Source of the DNA: Salinisphaera sp.
Lineage (GTDB): Bacteria; Pseudomonadota; Gammaproteobacteria; Nevskiales; Salinisphaeraceae
Direction of reading: 5' to 3'
Length of the DNA stretch: 64,000 nucleotides
Assembly: GCF_002729955.1 (NCBI RefSeq)
Contig: NZ_PBYA01000056.1
Span: forward strand, 1-64,000
Of this stretch, positions 1 to 7,875 are shown piece by piece. The first letter of the stretch is position 1, and each line of letters starts with the position of its first letter. The translations under genes were made by a program, and so were the position numbers. A model generated the notes under the pieces. That model made no database searches. It was not told the origin of the DNA and saw nothing but the letters and a program-made list of their open reading frames with translations.

Positions 1-1
1 C

Positions 2-583
2 ATCGCCGTGCTGGCACGCTGCGTGGGCGAGGAGATCGAGATGGAGCGCTGTATCGGCTCGCTCCGGCAGGCGCAGGATCGGCTGGGCCACACTGGCGGT
101 CGAGACGAACTGACCGGGCTGGACGATCGGCAAGGGATCGCCAGTGAGCTGGACAACGAACTCGACCGGCTGCGCGGGCAGCCGTCACGTACGTTGAGCG
201 TCGTGCTGCTGGCCGTGGATCATTTCGACACGCTCGACGCGCGCTATGGCGACGGCGCGGGCAATGCCGTACTGCGCCATGTCGCCGCAATCTGTCGGGA
301 TACGCTGCGTGCAGGCGATCGGGTCGGGCGCTGGAGTGGCGACGAATTACTGCTGCTGTTGCCCGACACCACCAGCGAACAGGCGCTCGTTACGATCGAG
401 CGTCTGCTCCAGCTAGTGCGCAACAACCACGCCCCGGGCGCAGCAGGACCCATGGACGTGACCGCCAGTGCCGGCGTGATCGAAGCCAAGGGGGAGTCCA
501 ATGCCCAGGTGATCGTGCACCGTGCCGATATCGCACGCCATCTGGCGCGTTCGAAGGGTCGGGATCGGGTCGAAGCGGGCTAG
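2..583 (+). CDS. GGDEF-domain protein, C-terminal part (cut by window edge)
   Basis: The frame is open to the left edge, so only the last 193 residues are visible. They form one GGDEF (diguanylate cyclase) domain. The active-site loop reads SGDEL instead of GGDEF. The product inhibition site RxxD (RAGD) lies exactly five residues before it, as in canonical enzymes. The domain begins with DELTGLDDR, the usual D-x-LT-x-L-x-N/D-R lead-in. It is probably a cytoplasmic enzyme making cyclic di-GMP. The first Gly-to-Ser change and the final Leu may lower or abolish activity, in which case it would act as a cyclic-di-GMP sensor through the I-site. The PilZ protein encoded nearby could read the same messenger. 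Any sensor domain lies outside the window. Confidence 0.85.
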   Translation: MAVLARCVGEEIEMERCIGSLRQAQDRLGHTGGRDELTGLDDRQGIASELDNELDRLRGQPSRTLSVVLLAVDHFDTLDARYGDGAGNAVLRHVAAICRDTLRAGDRVGRWSGDELLLLLPDTTSEQALVTIERLLQLVRNNHAPGAAGPMDVTASAGVIEAKGESNAQVIVHRADIARHLARSKGRDRVEAG

Positions 584-672
584 CGAGACCGGGCCGAAAG
601 CCCTCAGCCGCGCAATGCTGGCGCAGCATGGGGGCCGCGCGATGCGCTGTCAGCGCATGGGAAAACGGGGGA

Positions 673-748
673 TGGCGCTCCCTACGAGACTCGAACTCGT
701 GTTTTCGCCGTGAGAGGGCGACGTCCTAGACCGCTAGACGAAGGGAGC
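673..748 (-). tRNA. tRNA-Glu (anticodon CTC)
   Basis: Read on the minus strand, the 76-nt gene folds into a full cloverleaf. The acceptor stem is GCTCCCT/AGGGAGC, the T-arm contains GTTCGAGTC, and the anticodon stem TCGCC/GGCGA closes a loop with CTC at positions 34-36. The terminal CCA is encoded (673-675). The CTC anticodon reads GAG, a codon favoured in this GC-rich genome. Confidence 0.95.
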
Positions 749-811
749 AGCGATCGGCCGCACAGTATAGCGACAAGCGCGCGCGGCTCAAGTGATTTTT
801 TGTCGCGACGA

Positions 812-1024
812 TCAGTTGGCGACGGATAGCCCGTCGGCATAGAGCCGCCAGAGCAGCAGGACCGCATAGATCGCGATCAGCGCGCAGCATACGATCGTGA
901 CCGCCCGCGGGCCCTTGCTTTCGGGGATCGGTTCGCCGCGCAGTCGCCGCAGGCGCAGGATGAGCAGTCGCACCGCGAGCCAGCCGAGAAACGAAAACAG
1001 CAGCAATCCGAACAGCAGTTTCAT
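812..1024 (-). CDS. Small two-helix membrane protein, unknown function
   Basis: This 70-residue protein starts at ATG 1024 with a hydrophobic helix (about residues 2-22), then a basic loop rich in Arg, and a second helix (about residues 44-62). It looks like an inner-membrane protein with both ends on the same side. I do not recognise a family. The longer reading frame upstream is Arg-rich and probably untranslated. It lies between the tRNA gene and the rhomboid gene. Confidence 0.55.
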   Translation of the reverse strand: MKLLFGLLLFSFLGWLAVRLLILRLRRLRGEPIPESKGPRAVTIVCCALIAIYAVLLLWRLYADGLSVAN

Positions 1025-1160
1025 CGCCGTATCTTGAGATGTGTCATGGCCATGCGCATACGGCCGGGGCGCGTAAGGACGCGCGTCGCGTCGGGTCCGA
1101 TTTCGGCATACCCGCATGGCTTTTTGATGAAACCGGCATCGGCGACAACCACCCCGCGTC

Positions 1161-1766
1161 TCAGCCGGCGAATGGTTTCATCAGGTTGCCGAGGAACACG
1201 CCCGCCAGGCGCGGTTCCATGCATAGCGAGAACAGCACGCCGTAGCCTGCGCCCCACAGGTGCGCGCTGTGGTTGATGTGATCGTGGCCGATACGCCCGG
1301 CATAGAGGCCGTAGGCAGTGAACAGACCGGCATAGACGACTGCGGGAATGGGGAAGAAGAAGACATAGATGGTCGACCAGGGCGCGATCAGCACATAGGC
1401 GAACAACACCGCCGACACCGCGCCCGAGGCCCCCAGGCTGCGATAGCGGCTATCGTTTCGATGCCGCAGATAGCTGGGGATGATGGCCACCACCACGCCG
1501 ACCAGATAGAAGATCGCGAACCCAGCAGCGCCGATGTAGCGCTCGAAAAACCCCTCGATCGCGCGGCCGAAGAAGAACAGCGTGATCATGTTGAACAGCA
1601 GATGCTGGCCATCGGCATGAATGAAGCCGTGGGTCAGCAGGCGCTGGTATTCGCCGCGATTGACCGCCGGCGGCCAGAAGATCAACCGCTCCATCATGTC
1701 GCGGTTCTGGAATGCGGTGAATGAGACAGCGCAGGTCACCGCTATCAATAGAATCGTGACGATCAT
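1161..1766 (-). CDS. Rhomboid family intramembrane serine protease
   Basis: The 201-residue polytopic protein has about six hydrophobic segments. It carries the rhomboid catalytic dyad: Ser114 in GASGA (112-116) and His169 in AHLWGAGYG, with the helix-packing H-x-x-G-x-x-x-G pattern. The oxyanion region HxxxN (about H55 to N59, in QHLLFNM) is also present. Rhomboids cleave transmembrane substrates within the inner membrane; the substrate here cannot be told. Length is normal for the short bacterial form without a cytoplasmic domain. It is transcribed alone, upstream of the small two-helix membrane protein. Confidence 0.9.
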   Translation of the reverse strand: MIVTILLIAVTCAVSFTAFQNRDMMERLIFWPPAVNRGEYQRLLTHGFIHADGQHLLFNMITLFFFGRAIEGFFERYIGAAGFAIFYLVGVVVAIIPSYLRHRNDSRYRSLGASGAVSAVLFAYVLIAPWSTIYVFFFPIPAVVYAGLFTAYGLYAGRIGHDHINHSAHLWGAGYGVLFSLCMEPRLAGVFLGNLMKPFAG

Positions 1767-1943
1767 CGAGGCCTTTCCCGAAACAAAAGGTTCAAGCGCC
1801 CGAGTCAGGCGCGCGCCAATCCATGGTACCCGCTGTCGTAGTGCTCGGTGATACCGCAGCGCATCCGGCGTTTGCCGCCCGGCCCGCGGTAGGCGAGCGA
1901 TCGAGGCGATGCCGTTTGCCCGGACCGCGCAGCGTGCGGGGCG

Positions 1944-3662
1944 TCAAAAAGGTTTGAGTCCGAATCTCTGTGGCAGCGCGGGTTCGTCGATCTTGCCGAT
2001 CTGGGCAAAGTCCGCGCGGCCGAGAATCTGGTTGAGCCGGCGGGAGCTGTCCGTACTGCGCACCACGCGGATGCGCGCAGGCTGGCCGTCGTCGCCCAGG
2101 CGCAGTACCCAGGCGAGAAAGCCGCTCGAACAGTGCACGAGGCTGCCGATGGGGTAGATGCCCTGGCGCTTCATGTAGCGCTGTAGCCACTCGCGATCTG
2201 CCTCGTCACAGCTGTGATAAAGGCTGCGGAACACCTCGAGTGGCGTGCCGGCTTCGTGGGCGCCGATCCCGCCCCGGGTCTTGACTTCGATCAGATCGAC
2301 GATGCGCGCGGCACGTGCGAGCGCGGCCAGCGCGACCGGCAGATTGGCGGCATCGGCCGCGTCGGTCGAGTTCAGGCCTTCGATCACCGCCCGGCGTGCG
2401 CCGCTCGCCGCCCAGGAGCCAGCCGATCCCAGGGCCTTGTTGAGCTCTACATGACTGTTGGTGGGTGCGCTCGGGTCGGTGATCAGCGAATCGCTCGCCG
2501 CGGTTTGCGGCCCGGCCTGGCGGATGTTGCCGAGGTCGTGCACGAGTGCGGCGAGAACGATATCGCGCAGATTGCGAACGAGAGTTTCCTCGGTCTGGAC
2601 AAGATCGGCCAGGCGACCGGCCACGACGATACAGTGGTGCAGCAGGGCCGGCTGCTCGGTGAGGCAGCACAGCGCATAGAGAAACGCCGGCCGGTCCTCG
2701 GCGAGCAGCGCGCAGAGCGTATCCGCGCATTTTTCGAGTTCGTCGATGGGCAGCTCACGGCCGTGGCGCAACGCGATCGCGGCGGCGCCCAGGGTATGGG
2801 CGATCTGGCGCAATGGGCCCACCATCGAGGTGGTGCTGGCGTAGAGGGCTTTCTCCTGTTGATCCAGGCGAACCGCCACCGGTGACTCGGCACCGCCGAT
2901 GAACAGCCGCGACGGCTGAATCATGTGGTTTCGACCCTGCCCGGCACGAAAGGCGATCTCGCGCTCCATTTCGCGCAGCAAGGCCGGTACTTCGGTCTGT
3001 CGGATGCCACCAGACGTCGCAAACGCGAAGCCGACGTAGGCATAGGCGTTACGTTCGGCCATCTGGACATGGCGGACCACGGCCGCCATCGAAGCGCGGG
3101 TGCCGTTTGGGAACTCGATGAGCAGGGCGGCGACCTGCTGGCCGGAGGTCAGCAGCATGCCCGAGCGCAGCTCGATCTCGATACCGCAGCCGCCCAGGGA
3201 AAGATCCATCAGCCGCGCGTCGATCGGTTCCTGGTTTTCGTGCACCTGCAGCTGTACCAGCGCGCGCATGCCCCGTACGAGTCGAACCCGCGTGGATTCG
3301 CGCTTGTTGGAGACATATACACGTTCCGGCTTGGCGATGATCAGCTCGGGCGGGTCGGCCTCGATACTGAACTGTTCGACCGCGATCCCGCTGAACAACA
3401 GGGCTTCCGTACCCAGGCTGGCATGCAGGCGCACGCCCGCAGCAAAGCGATCGCGGGCCAGACCGAGCACGTCGATCATCAGCCGAATACGCTGGCCGGC
3501 AGCCTCGATGCGGAATTCCTGGATATCAAAGCGTTCGCCGGTGGCCACGCACTCCAGGCGCAGGTCGCAGTAGGGGCGCTCCTGCATGGCCTCGAACGCG
3601 CTCGCGACGCGGTCGCCGTCGTTGATTTCGATTCGGGGAGCGTCTACCACTTGCGTTCGCAA
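1944..3662 (-). CDS. PilZ domain protein with degenerate HD-GYP-like C-terminal domain
   Basis: The 572-residue protein has a YcgR-like N-terminal region and then a PilZ domain (about residues 115-225). The PilZ domain has both cyclic-di-GMP contact motifs, RESTR (RxxxR) and DLSLGG (D-x-S-x-x-G). The C-terminal half (about 265-540) resembles an HD-GYP phosphodiesterase. It keeps an HD pair in LVHDLGN and the family's late segment (YPIGSLVHCSSGFLAWV). The HHExxDGxGYP motif that gives the domain its name is missing. It probably binds cyclic-di-GMP but has lost, or altered, the hydrolase activity. The gene is monocistronic and points away from the MFS gene. Confidence 0.75.
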   Translation of the reverse strand: MRTQVVDAPRIEINDGDRVASAFEAMQERPYCDLRLECVATGERFDIQEFRIEAAGQRIRLMIDVLGLARDRFAAGVRLHASLGTEALLFSGIAVEQFSIEADPPELIIAKPERVYVSNKRESTRVRLVRGMRALVQLQVHENQEPIDARLMDLSLGGCGIEIELRSGMLLTSGQQVAALLIEFPNGTRASMAAVVRHVQMAERNAYAYVGFAFATSGGIRQTEVPALLREMEREIAFRAGQGRNHMIQPSRLFIGGAESPVAVRLDQQEKALYASTTSMVGPLRQIAHTLGAAAIALRHGRELPIDELEKCADTLCALLAEDRPAFLYALCCLTEQPALLHHCIVVAGRLADLVQTEETLVRNLRDIVLAALVHDLGNIRQAGPQTAASDSLITDPSAPTNSHVELNKALGSAGSWAASGARRAVIEGLNSTDAADAANLPVALAALARAARIVDLIEVKTRGGIGAHEAGTPLEVFRSLYHSCDEADREWLQRYMKRQGIYPIGSLVHCSSGFLAWVLRLGDDGQPARIRVVRSTDSSRRLNQILGRADFAQIGKIDEPALPQRFGLKPF

Positions 3663-3778
3663 CCGCGTAGGCGGGTACCGATCGGGTTGATGGTAGCGCC
3701 CCTATCGGCCGCCTGGGCGCAGGATTGAATAGGGGCTGGGCTGAATCGTGTCATCGGTGTCGCCATGGGCCGGGTAAG

Positions 3779-5107
3779 TCAGCGACCGCGGGTTGCGGCA
3801 TGCGCGCGCCCGGCCGCGCCGAAAACGGTACGGCCGATGCGTATTCCGACCGCCCGTGCGCCTTGGTTGGCCGGATTGAAATCGGTATTGCGCGGGTCGA
3901 TCTCGTAAAGATGATACCCGCCCTGCGGGGATGTCGTGTAGTAGTCCACACGCTCTTCGACCGGCACGTCGGCCCGGTGTTGCAGACGATAGAGCAGATA
4001 AACGCCGAGCACGACCAGAAAGACGGTGTTGGTATAGAACAGGCCGTTGGGGCCGAATTCGTCCATGGCCGTGGCCGACACCACGGGCCCGATACAGCTG
4101 CCGATGCCATAGGCCAGCAGCAGCGTGGTGCTGGCCGCGGTAATCCGATGACTGGGCATCTGATCATTGGTGATCGCGACCGAGACCGGGTAGAGCGCCG
4201 CCGACAAGCCCATATACAGCCCGACCACGCAGATCAGCGCCACCGCATGGGTATTGCCCACGAAGGGAATGGCAGCGCTGGTCATCGCGGCCACTACGAG
4301 CACGCCCATGAGCACCCGGCGACGGTTGAACCGATCGCACAGACGCCCGATCGGCCAGGCCAGGAGCATCGCCCCCACGATGGCGCTCGCCATGAACAGC
4401 GATAGACGATCCGTCGGCAGTCCGATGCGATCGGCATATACCGGGGCCATCGCATAGAAGGCGTTCACCAGCAGCCCCGCGATCAGGGCGCCGCTCACGC
4501 CCACCGGCGACGTGCGATAGAGCGACACCAGCGACAAACGCTCGGTGCCCTCGACAGCCGGTGCATCCATGCGCGTCAATGAGAGCGGAATCACCGCCAC
4601 GGTCACGAGCATTGCCGCCAGCGTGAACGGAAACACGTTCTCCGGCGCGCTCACGTTGATGAGCAGCTGACCCGAGGCCGTCGAGAGAAAGAACACGATC
4701 TGGTAGACGGCAAACAGCCGGGCCCGGTTGTCGTTGGTCGCGCGGCTGGAAAACCAGCTCTCCATGACGATCATCAGCCCGGCCATGGCAAAGCCCGCAA
4801 AGGCACGCAGCCCGGCCCAGAGCGGCGCGTTTACCGCCAGCGGGTAGATCTGGATGGTCACCGCCAGCGCCGCCGCGAACACGGCAAAGGCACGGATATG
4901 GCCAACACGCTCGACCACCCGTTCGGCGAACACGGTGCCCAGGGTGAAACCGATCGAATAGCACACCAGAATCCAGCCGATCAGGCTGGTGGAAAAACCT
5001 TCCACGCTCAGACGCAGACCGAGCAGGGTCATCAGAAATGCGTTGCCGCTGATCAACAGAATGATACTGGCAATGAGCGCGAGCAGAGAGGTGGCCAAAC
5101 GTGTCAT
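3779..5107 (-). CDS. MFS transporter (YcaD-like)
   Basis: The 442-residue protein has twelve predicted membrane helices and ends in a soluble, basic tail of about 60 residues. Features such as GFTLGTVFAERVVERVGHIR in the first half (motif-A region) and the GLYMGLSAALYP stretch are typical of the YcaD/UMF branch of the major facilitator family. The start at 5107 (MTRLATSL) puts helix 1 at the N terminus. An in-frame ATG 36 nt upstream (5143) is possible. The substrate is unknown. Confidence 0.8.
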   Translation of the reverse strand: MTRLATSLLALIASIILLISGNAFLMTLLGLRLSVEGFSTSLIGWILVCYSIGFTLGTVFAERVVERVGHIRAFAVFAAALAVTIQIYPLAVNAPLWAGLRAFAGFAMAGLMIVMESWFSSRATNDNRARLFAVYQIVFFLSTASGQLLINVSAPENVFPFTLAAMLVTVAVIPLSLTRMDAPAVEGTERLSLVSLYRTSPVGVSGALIAGLLVNAFYAMAPVYADRIGLPTDRLSLFMASAIVGAMLLAWPIGRLCDRFNRRRVLMGVLVVAAMTSAAIPFVGNTHAVALICVVGLYMGLSAALYPVSVAITNDQMPSHRITAASTTLLLAYGIGSCIGPVVSATAMDEFGPNGLFYTNTVFLVVLGVYLLYRLQHRADVPVEERVDYYTTSPQGGYHLYEIDPRNTDFNPANQGARAVGIRIGRTVFGAAGRAHAATRGR

Positions 5108-5176
5108 CGAACAACCAAAACCAAAGCGTGCAAATGAAAACAAAAAATCGAACGACGGCCGCGTTCGCGGCGATGC

Positions 5177-5539
5177 CTAGACGCGCGGTGCGTCGGCGAG
5201 CGTGATCTGCGGATGATCAAAGGCGATATGCCCGGCGATCGCGGCCATCTCCGCCCGTGGCTCGGGATAGACCCACCCAGCGTTGTCGTAACGCACGCCG
5301 TCGACCACCACATGGTAGTAACGCGTCTCGCCCTTGTACGGGCAATGCGTTTGCCTGTCCGAGCGTTGGAGGCAGTCCGAGGCGATTGCGTGCCAGGGCA
5401 GATAGAAACGATCCGCATAGCCGCGTTCTCTCAGGCGAAGCGCCTTATCGGAATGCCCGATTGCCTGGTTGCCGGCATATGCATACACAGGCGTTGGGTG
5501 TGCCTGCAATTCGATACGGCCGTCGAAATATGCCGGCAT
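5177..5539 (-). CDS. DUF427 domain protein
   Basis: The 120-residue protein carries the DUF427 signature CPYKGETRYYHV near the middle and an aromatic-rich beta fold around it. The start at 5539 gives the normal family length; the much longer open frame on this strand is a shadow of the kinase gene. DUF427 proteins are small beta-rich cytoplasmic proteins of unknown biochemical role. It lies just upstream of the MFS gene on the same strand (about 70 nt), so co-transcription is possible. Confidence 0.8.
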   Translation of the reverse strand: MPAYFDGRIELQAHPTPVYAYAGNQAIGHSDKALRLRERGYADRFYLPWHAIASDCLQRSDRQTHCPYKGETRYYHVVVDGVRYDNAGWVYPEPRAEMAAIAGHIAFDHPQITLADAPRV

Positions 5540-5770
5540 GGCGGCTCCTGGAACGTCGGGTCTTAGTCGATACGCTGCGATAGCGGGTGGCGTCGGCGGC
5601 CATAGTCTGATGTTGTAGCCGCGTAAATCAAGCCACGATGCGACAATTCCCCCGATTCTTAGATAACCGCAGCACACGCCCGCCGTCATCGTCCGCCACG
5701 GTGGACTCGGCCCGTATCGAGGCAAGGCGCCATCGAGCGGCGAGCGTGTCAGCCAAGCAAGGAATACGCG

Positions 5771-7399
5771 ATGGACTTTTTCTATAACGCTCCCGAGCGC
5801 GTCGTCGACGAGACCATCGACGGTCTCGCACGCGTGGCCCCCGTCAAGCGCAGCGCCGAAACCCACGGCGTGCGGGTGATCGTCGATCGCGACTGGAACA
5901 AGCAGGGCGTGGCGGTGCTCTCCGGCGGCGGCGCCGGGCACGAGCCGGCACATGCGGGGTTCGTGGGCGAAGGCATGCTGGCCGCGGCGATTGCCGGCGA
6001 TATCTTCACCTCGCCCAGCGTGGAAGCCGTGCTGGCCGCCATTCGTGCCACCTGTGGTGAGGCCGGCTGTCTGCTCGTCATCAAGAACTACACCGGCGAC
6101 CGGCTCAATTTCGGTCTGGCCGCCGAGCGGGCCACCCGTGAAGGGTATCGGGTACGCAGCGTCATCGTCGCCGACGATATCGCGCTCGCCGACGCCACCC
6201 AGAAACGCGGACTGGCCGGTACCGTATTGGTACACAAGATCGCCGGCCACCATGCCGTAGCCGGCGCGGATCTCGATACGGTGGCCGATATCGCCCAGCG
6301 CGTCTGCGATGGCCTGTGCTCGATCGGGCTGTCGCTGTCGAGCTGTACGCTGCCCGGCCATGCCATCGATCGGCGCAGCGCCGAACTGGGTCTGGGCATC
6401 CATAACGAACCGGGCGTACGCGAGGTGGCGCCCGCGAATGCCGGCGAGGCCATGCAACTCGTGCTCGAGCCGTTGCTCGAAGCCATCGATGACCGCAGCG
6501 GCGGCGATACGCCGTTGATCATCATGCTCAACAACCTCGGCAGCTGTGCCACCCAGGAAATGGGCGTGCTGCTCAACGAATTGCTGACCCGCCTGCCGGC
6601 CGAGCGCGTGTCCCGGGTCGTGGCCCCGGCGCCGCTGATGACCTCGATGGACATGCACGGCTTCTCGGTCACCCTGCTGGCCGCGCAAGACGACTTCGTC
6701 GAGGCGCTGGAATCGCCGGTGGCCGCGCTCGCCTGGCCCGGGCTCTACCGGGCGCAAGCCGTCGAAACCTTCACCGTCGAATTGAGCGAGCGCGCGGAAA
6801 ACGCCGTCGGTGCCCGCGACGCCGAACGCGAGCGGCGTATCGAAGACGTGGTCTCACGGCTGGTCGAGTCGAAGGACGCGCTCGACGCGCTCGATGCCAA
6901 GACCGGCGACGGCGATACCGGCACCACCTTCGCAGCCGGTGCCCGGGCGATCGGCGATGCCGTACAGGCACAGTCGCTTTCCAGCGGCGACGATGCCCGC
7001 CTGGCCTACGAGATTGGCGATATCCTGGCCCGCGACATGGGCGGCTCCAGCGGCGTGCTGCTGTCGATCCTTTGCACCGCCGCCGGCGCGGCGCTGGCGG
7101 ACGGGCGCAGCTGGCCCGAAGCGCTCGGCCGCGGTATCGAGCGCATGCAGCACTACGGCGGCGCCGCCCGGGGCGATCGCACGCTCCTCGATGCCCTGAT
7201 TCCTGCCGTCGAAGCCCTGGTCGAAGGCGGTGATCTGACTGCGGCGGCCCGGGCCGCCCGTGAAGGGGCCGACGCCACACAATCCATCACCCATGCCCGC
7301 GCCGGCCGGTCGGCCTATGTGCCCGAAAACGCACTGCGCGGGCTCACCGATCCGGGCGCTGAAGCAATTGCCCGGCTGTTCGAACAACTGGCGACGTGA
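5771..7399 (+). CDS. dhaK: Dihydroxyacetone kinase, fused DhaK-DhaL (ATP-dependent)
   Basis: The 542-residue protein joins a DhaK substrate-binding domain (about 1-325) to a DhaL nucleotide-binding domain (about 350-540). This is the layout of the ATP-dependent single-chain kinases. GGGAGHEPAHAG (52-63) lines the dihydroxyacetone site, and His211 in IHNEPG is the residue that holds the substrate as a hemiaminal. The DhaL half has the Mg-ATP loop TGDGDTGTTF and GGSSGVLLSI. It phosphorylates dihydroxyacetone (possibly also glyceraldehyde). Next to aldA and a PQQ alcohol dehydrogenase, it suggests use of glycerol or related three-carbon alcohols. A long regulatory gap follows, so it is probably not in the aldA transcript. 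Confidence 0.9.
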   Translation: MDFFYNAPERVVDETIDGLARVAPVKRSAETHGVRVIVDRDWNKQGVAVLSGGGAGHEPAHAGFVGEGMLAAAIAGDIFTSPSVEAVLAAIRATCGEAGCLLVIKNYTGDRLNFGLAAERATREGYRVRSVIVADDIALADATQKRGLAGTVLVHKIAGHHAVAGADLDTVADIAQRVCDGLCSIGLSLSSCTLPGHAIDRRSAELGLGIHNEPGVREVAPANAGEAMQLVLEPLLEAIDDRSGGDTPLIIMLNNLGSCATQEMGVLLNELLTRLPAERVSRVVAPAPLMTSMDMHGFSVTLLAAQDDFVEALESPVAALAWPGLYRAQAVETFTVELSERAENAVGARDAERERRIEDVVSRLVESKDALDALDAKTGDGDTGTTFAAGARAIGDAVQAQSLSSGDDARLAYEIGDILARDMGGSSGVLLSILCTAAGAALADGRSWPEALGRGIERMQHYGGAARGDRTLLDALIPAVEALVEGGDLTAAARAAREGADATQSITHARAGRSAYVPENALRGLTDPGAEAIARLFEQLAT

Positions 7400-7402
7400 T
7401 AG

Positions 7403-7453
7403 AGCCTGTTCAACCCGACACGGATATAGACGAATTATCGGGTTAATAACGCG
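7403..7453. repeat. Dispersed palindromic element, partial copy A
   Basis: About 50 bp just after the kinase stop codon contain TTCAACCCGA and TCGGGTTAATAACGCG as inverted arms around a short centre. About 34 of 49 positions match the head of copy B (14340 onward), and the CGGGTTAATAA arm also matches copy C (53341 onward). The body of the element is not recognisable here. A tail-like GCCAGTTTAATAA occurs near 7591-7607. Confidence 0.5.
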
Positions 7454-7490
7454 AATACACATTGGCGTTAAAAGGCCCCAGCGCATACAT

Positions 7491-7556
7491 GCTCCATGTG
7501 TTGCATGAGCTGCAACACATGGAGCGTGCAGGCTGTCGCAATGCAACAGCTGTTGC
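7491..7556. promoter_or_regulatory. Two dyads, likely binding sites for the sigma-54 activator
   Basis: A perfect 15-bp inverted repeat spans 7491-7505 and 7511-7525 (GCTCCATGTGTTGCA, five-base spacer, then its complement). A second palindrome, GCAACAGCTGTTGC, lies at 7543-7556. Both contain the core TGTTGCA/TGCAACA. They sit about 130-175 bp upstream of the sigma-54 promoter at 7680, the usual distance for an upstream activating site. The only sigma-54 activator in the window is the AcoR-type protein at 11568-13487. Binding is inferred. Confidence 0.6.
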
Positions 7557-7679
7557 CAACGGCCGCATTCGCGCCATGCGTTGGTCGATACGGCCAGTTT
7601 AATAAAAAACCTTTCAAAAATAGCGTTCTGGAAAATGCTTGCTGCGGTTTTTGGGCGGCCGGACCGCTCGCAACGGCAC

Positions 7680-7695
7680 TGGCATGGCGCTTGCT
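7680..7695 (+). promoter_or_regulatory. Sigma-54 (-24/-12) promoter for aldA
   Basis: TGGCATGGCGCTTGCT fits the consensus TGGCACG-N4-TTGCW at every fixed position except one (C to T). The GG and GC doublets are correctly spaced. Transcription would start near 7706, leaving a leader of about 170 nt before aldA. Confidence 0.7.
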
Positions 7696-7875
7696 CCCTT
7701 GAAGCTCAATAAAACGCGGCCTGCGTGACAGCCGCATAAAAGTAGCGTTCGAGGAGATCCCTGAAACGGCGTGCCTGCGCGATGTCGGTTCGGCCGCTGT
7801 AGCGGTTGGGCCCGCGTGCCTGTACCGCGTCGATGTCCGGCCTCGAGCGTTTTCTTAGCAAAAGGAGCGCTATTC

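Noticed and set aside
5177-6757. 526-residue open frame antisense to the dihydroxyacetone kinase
   Set aside because: Only its last 120 residues (DUF427) look like a protein; the rest has the Gly/Arg/His-rich composition of a shadow frame in GC-rich DNA.
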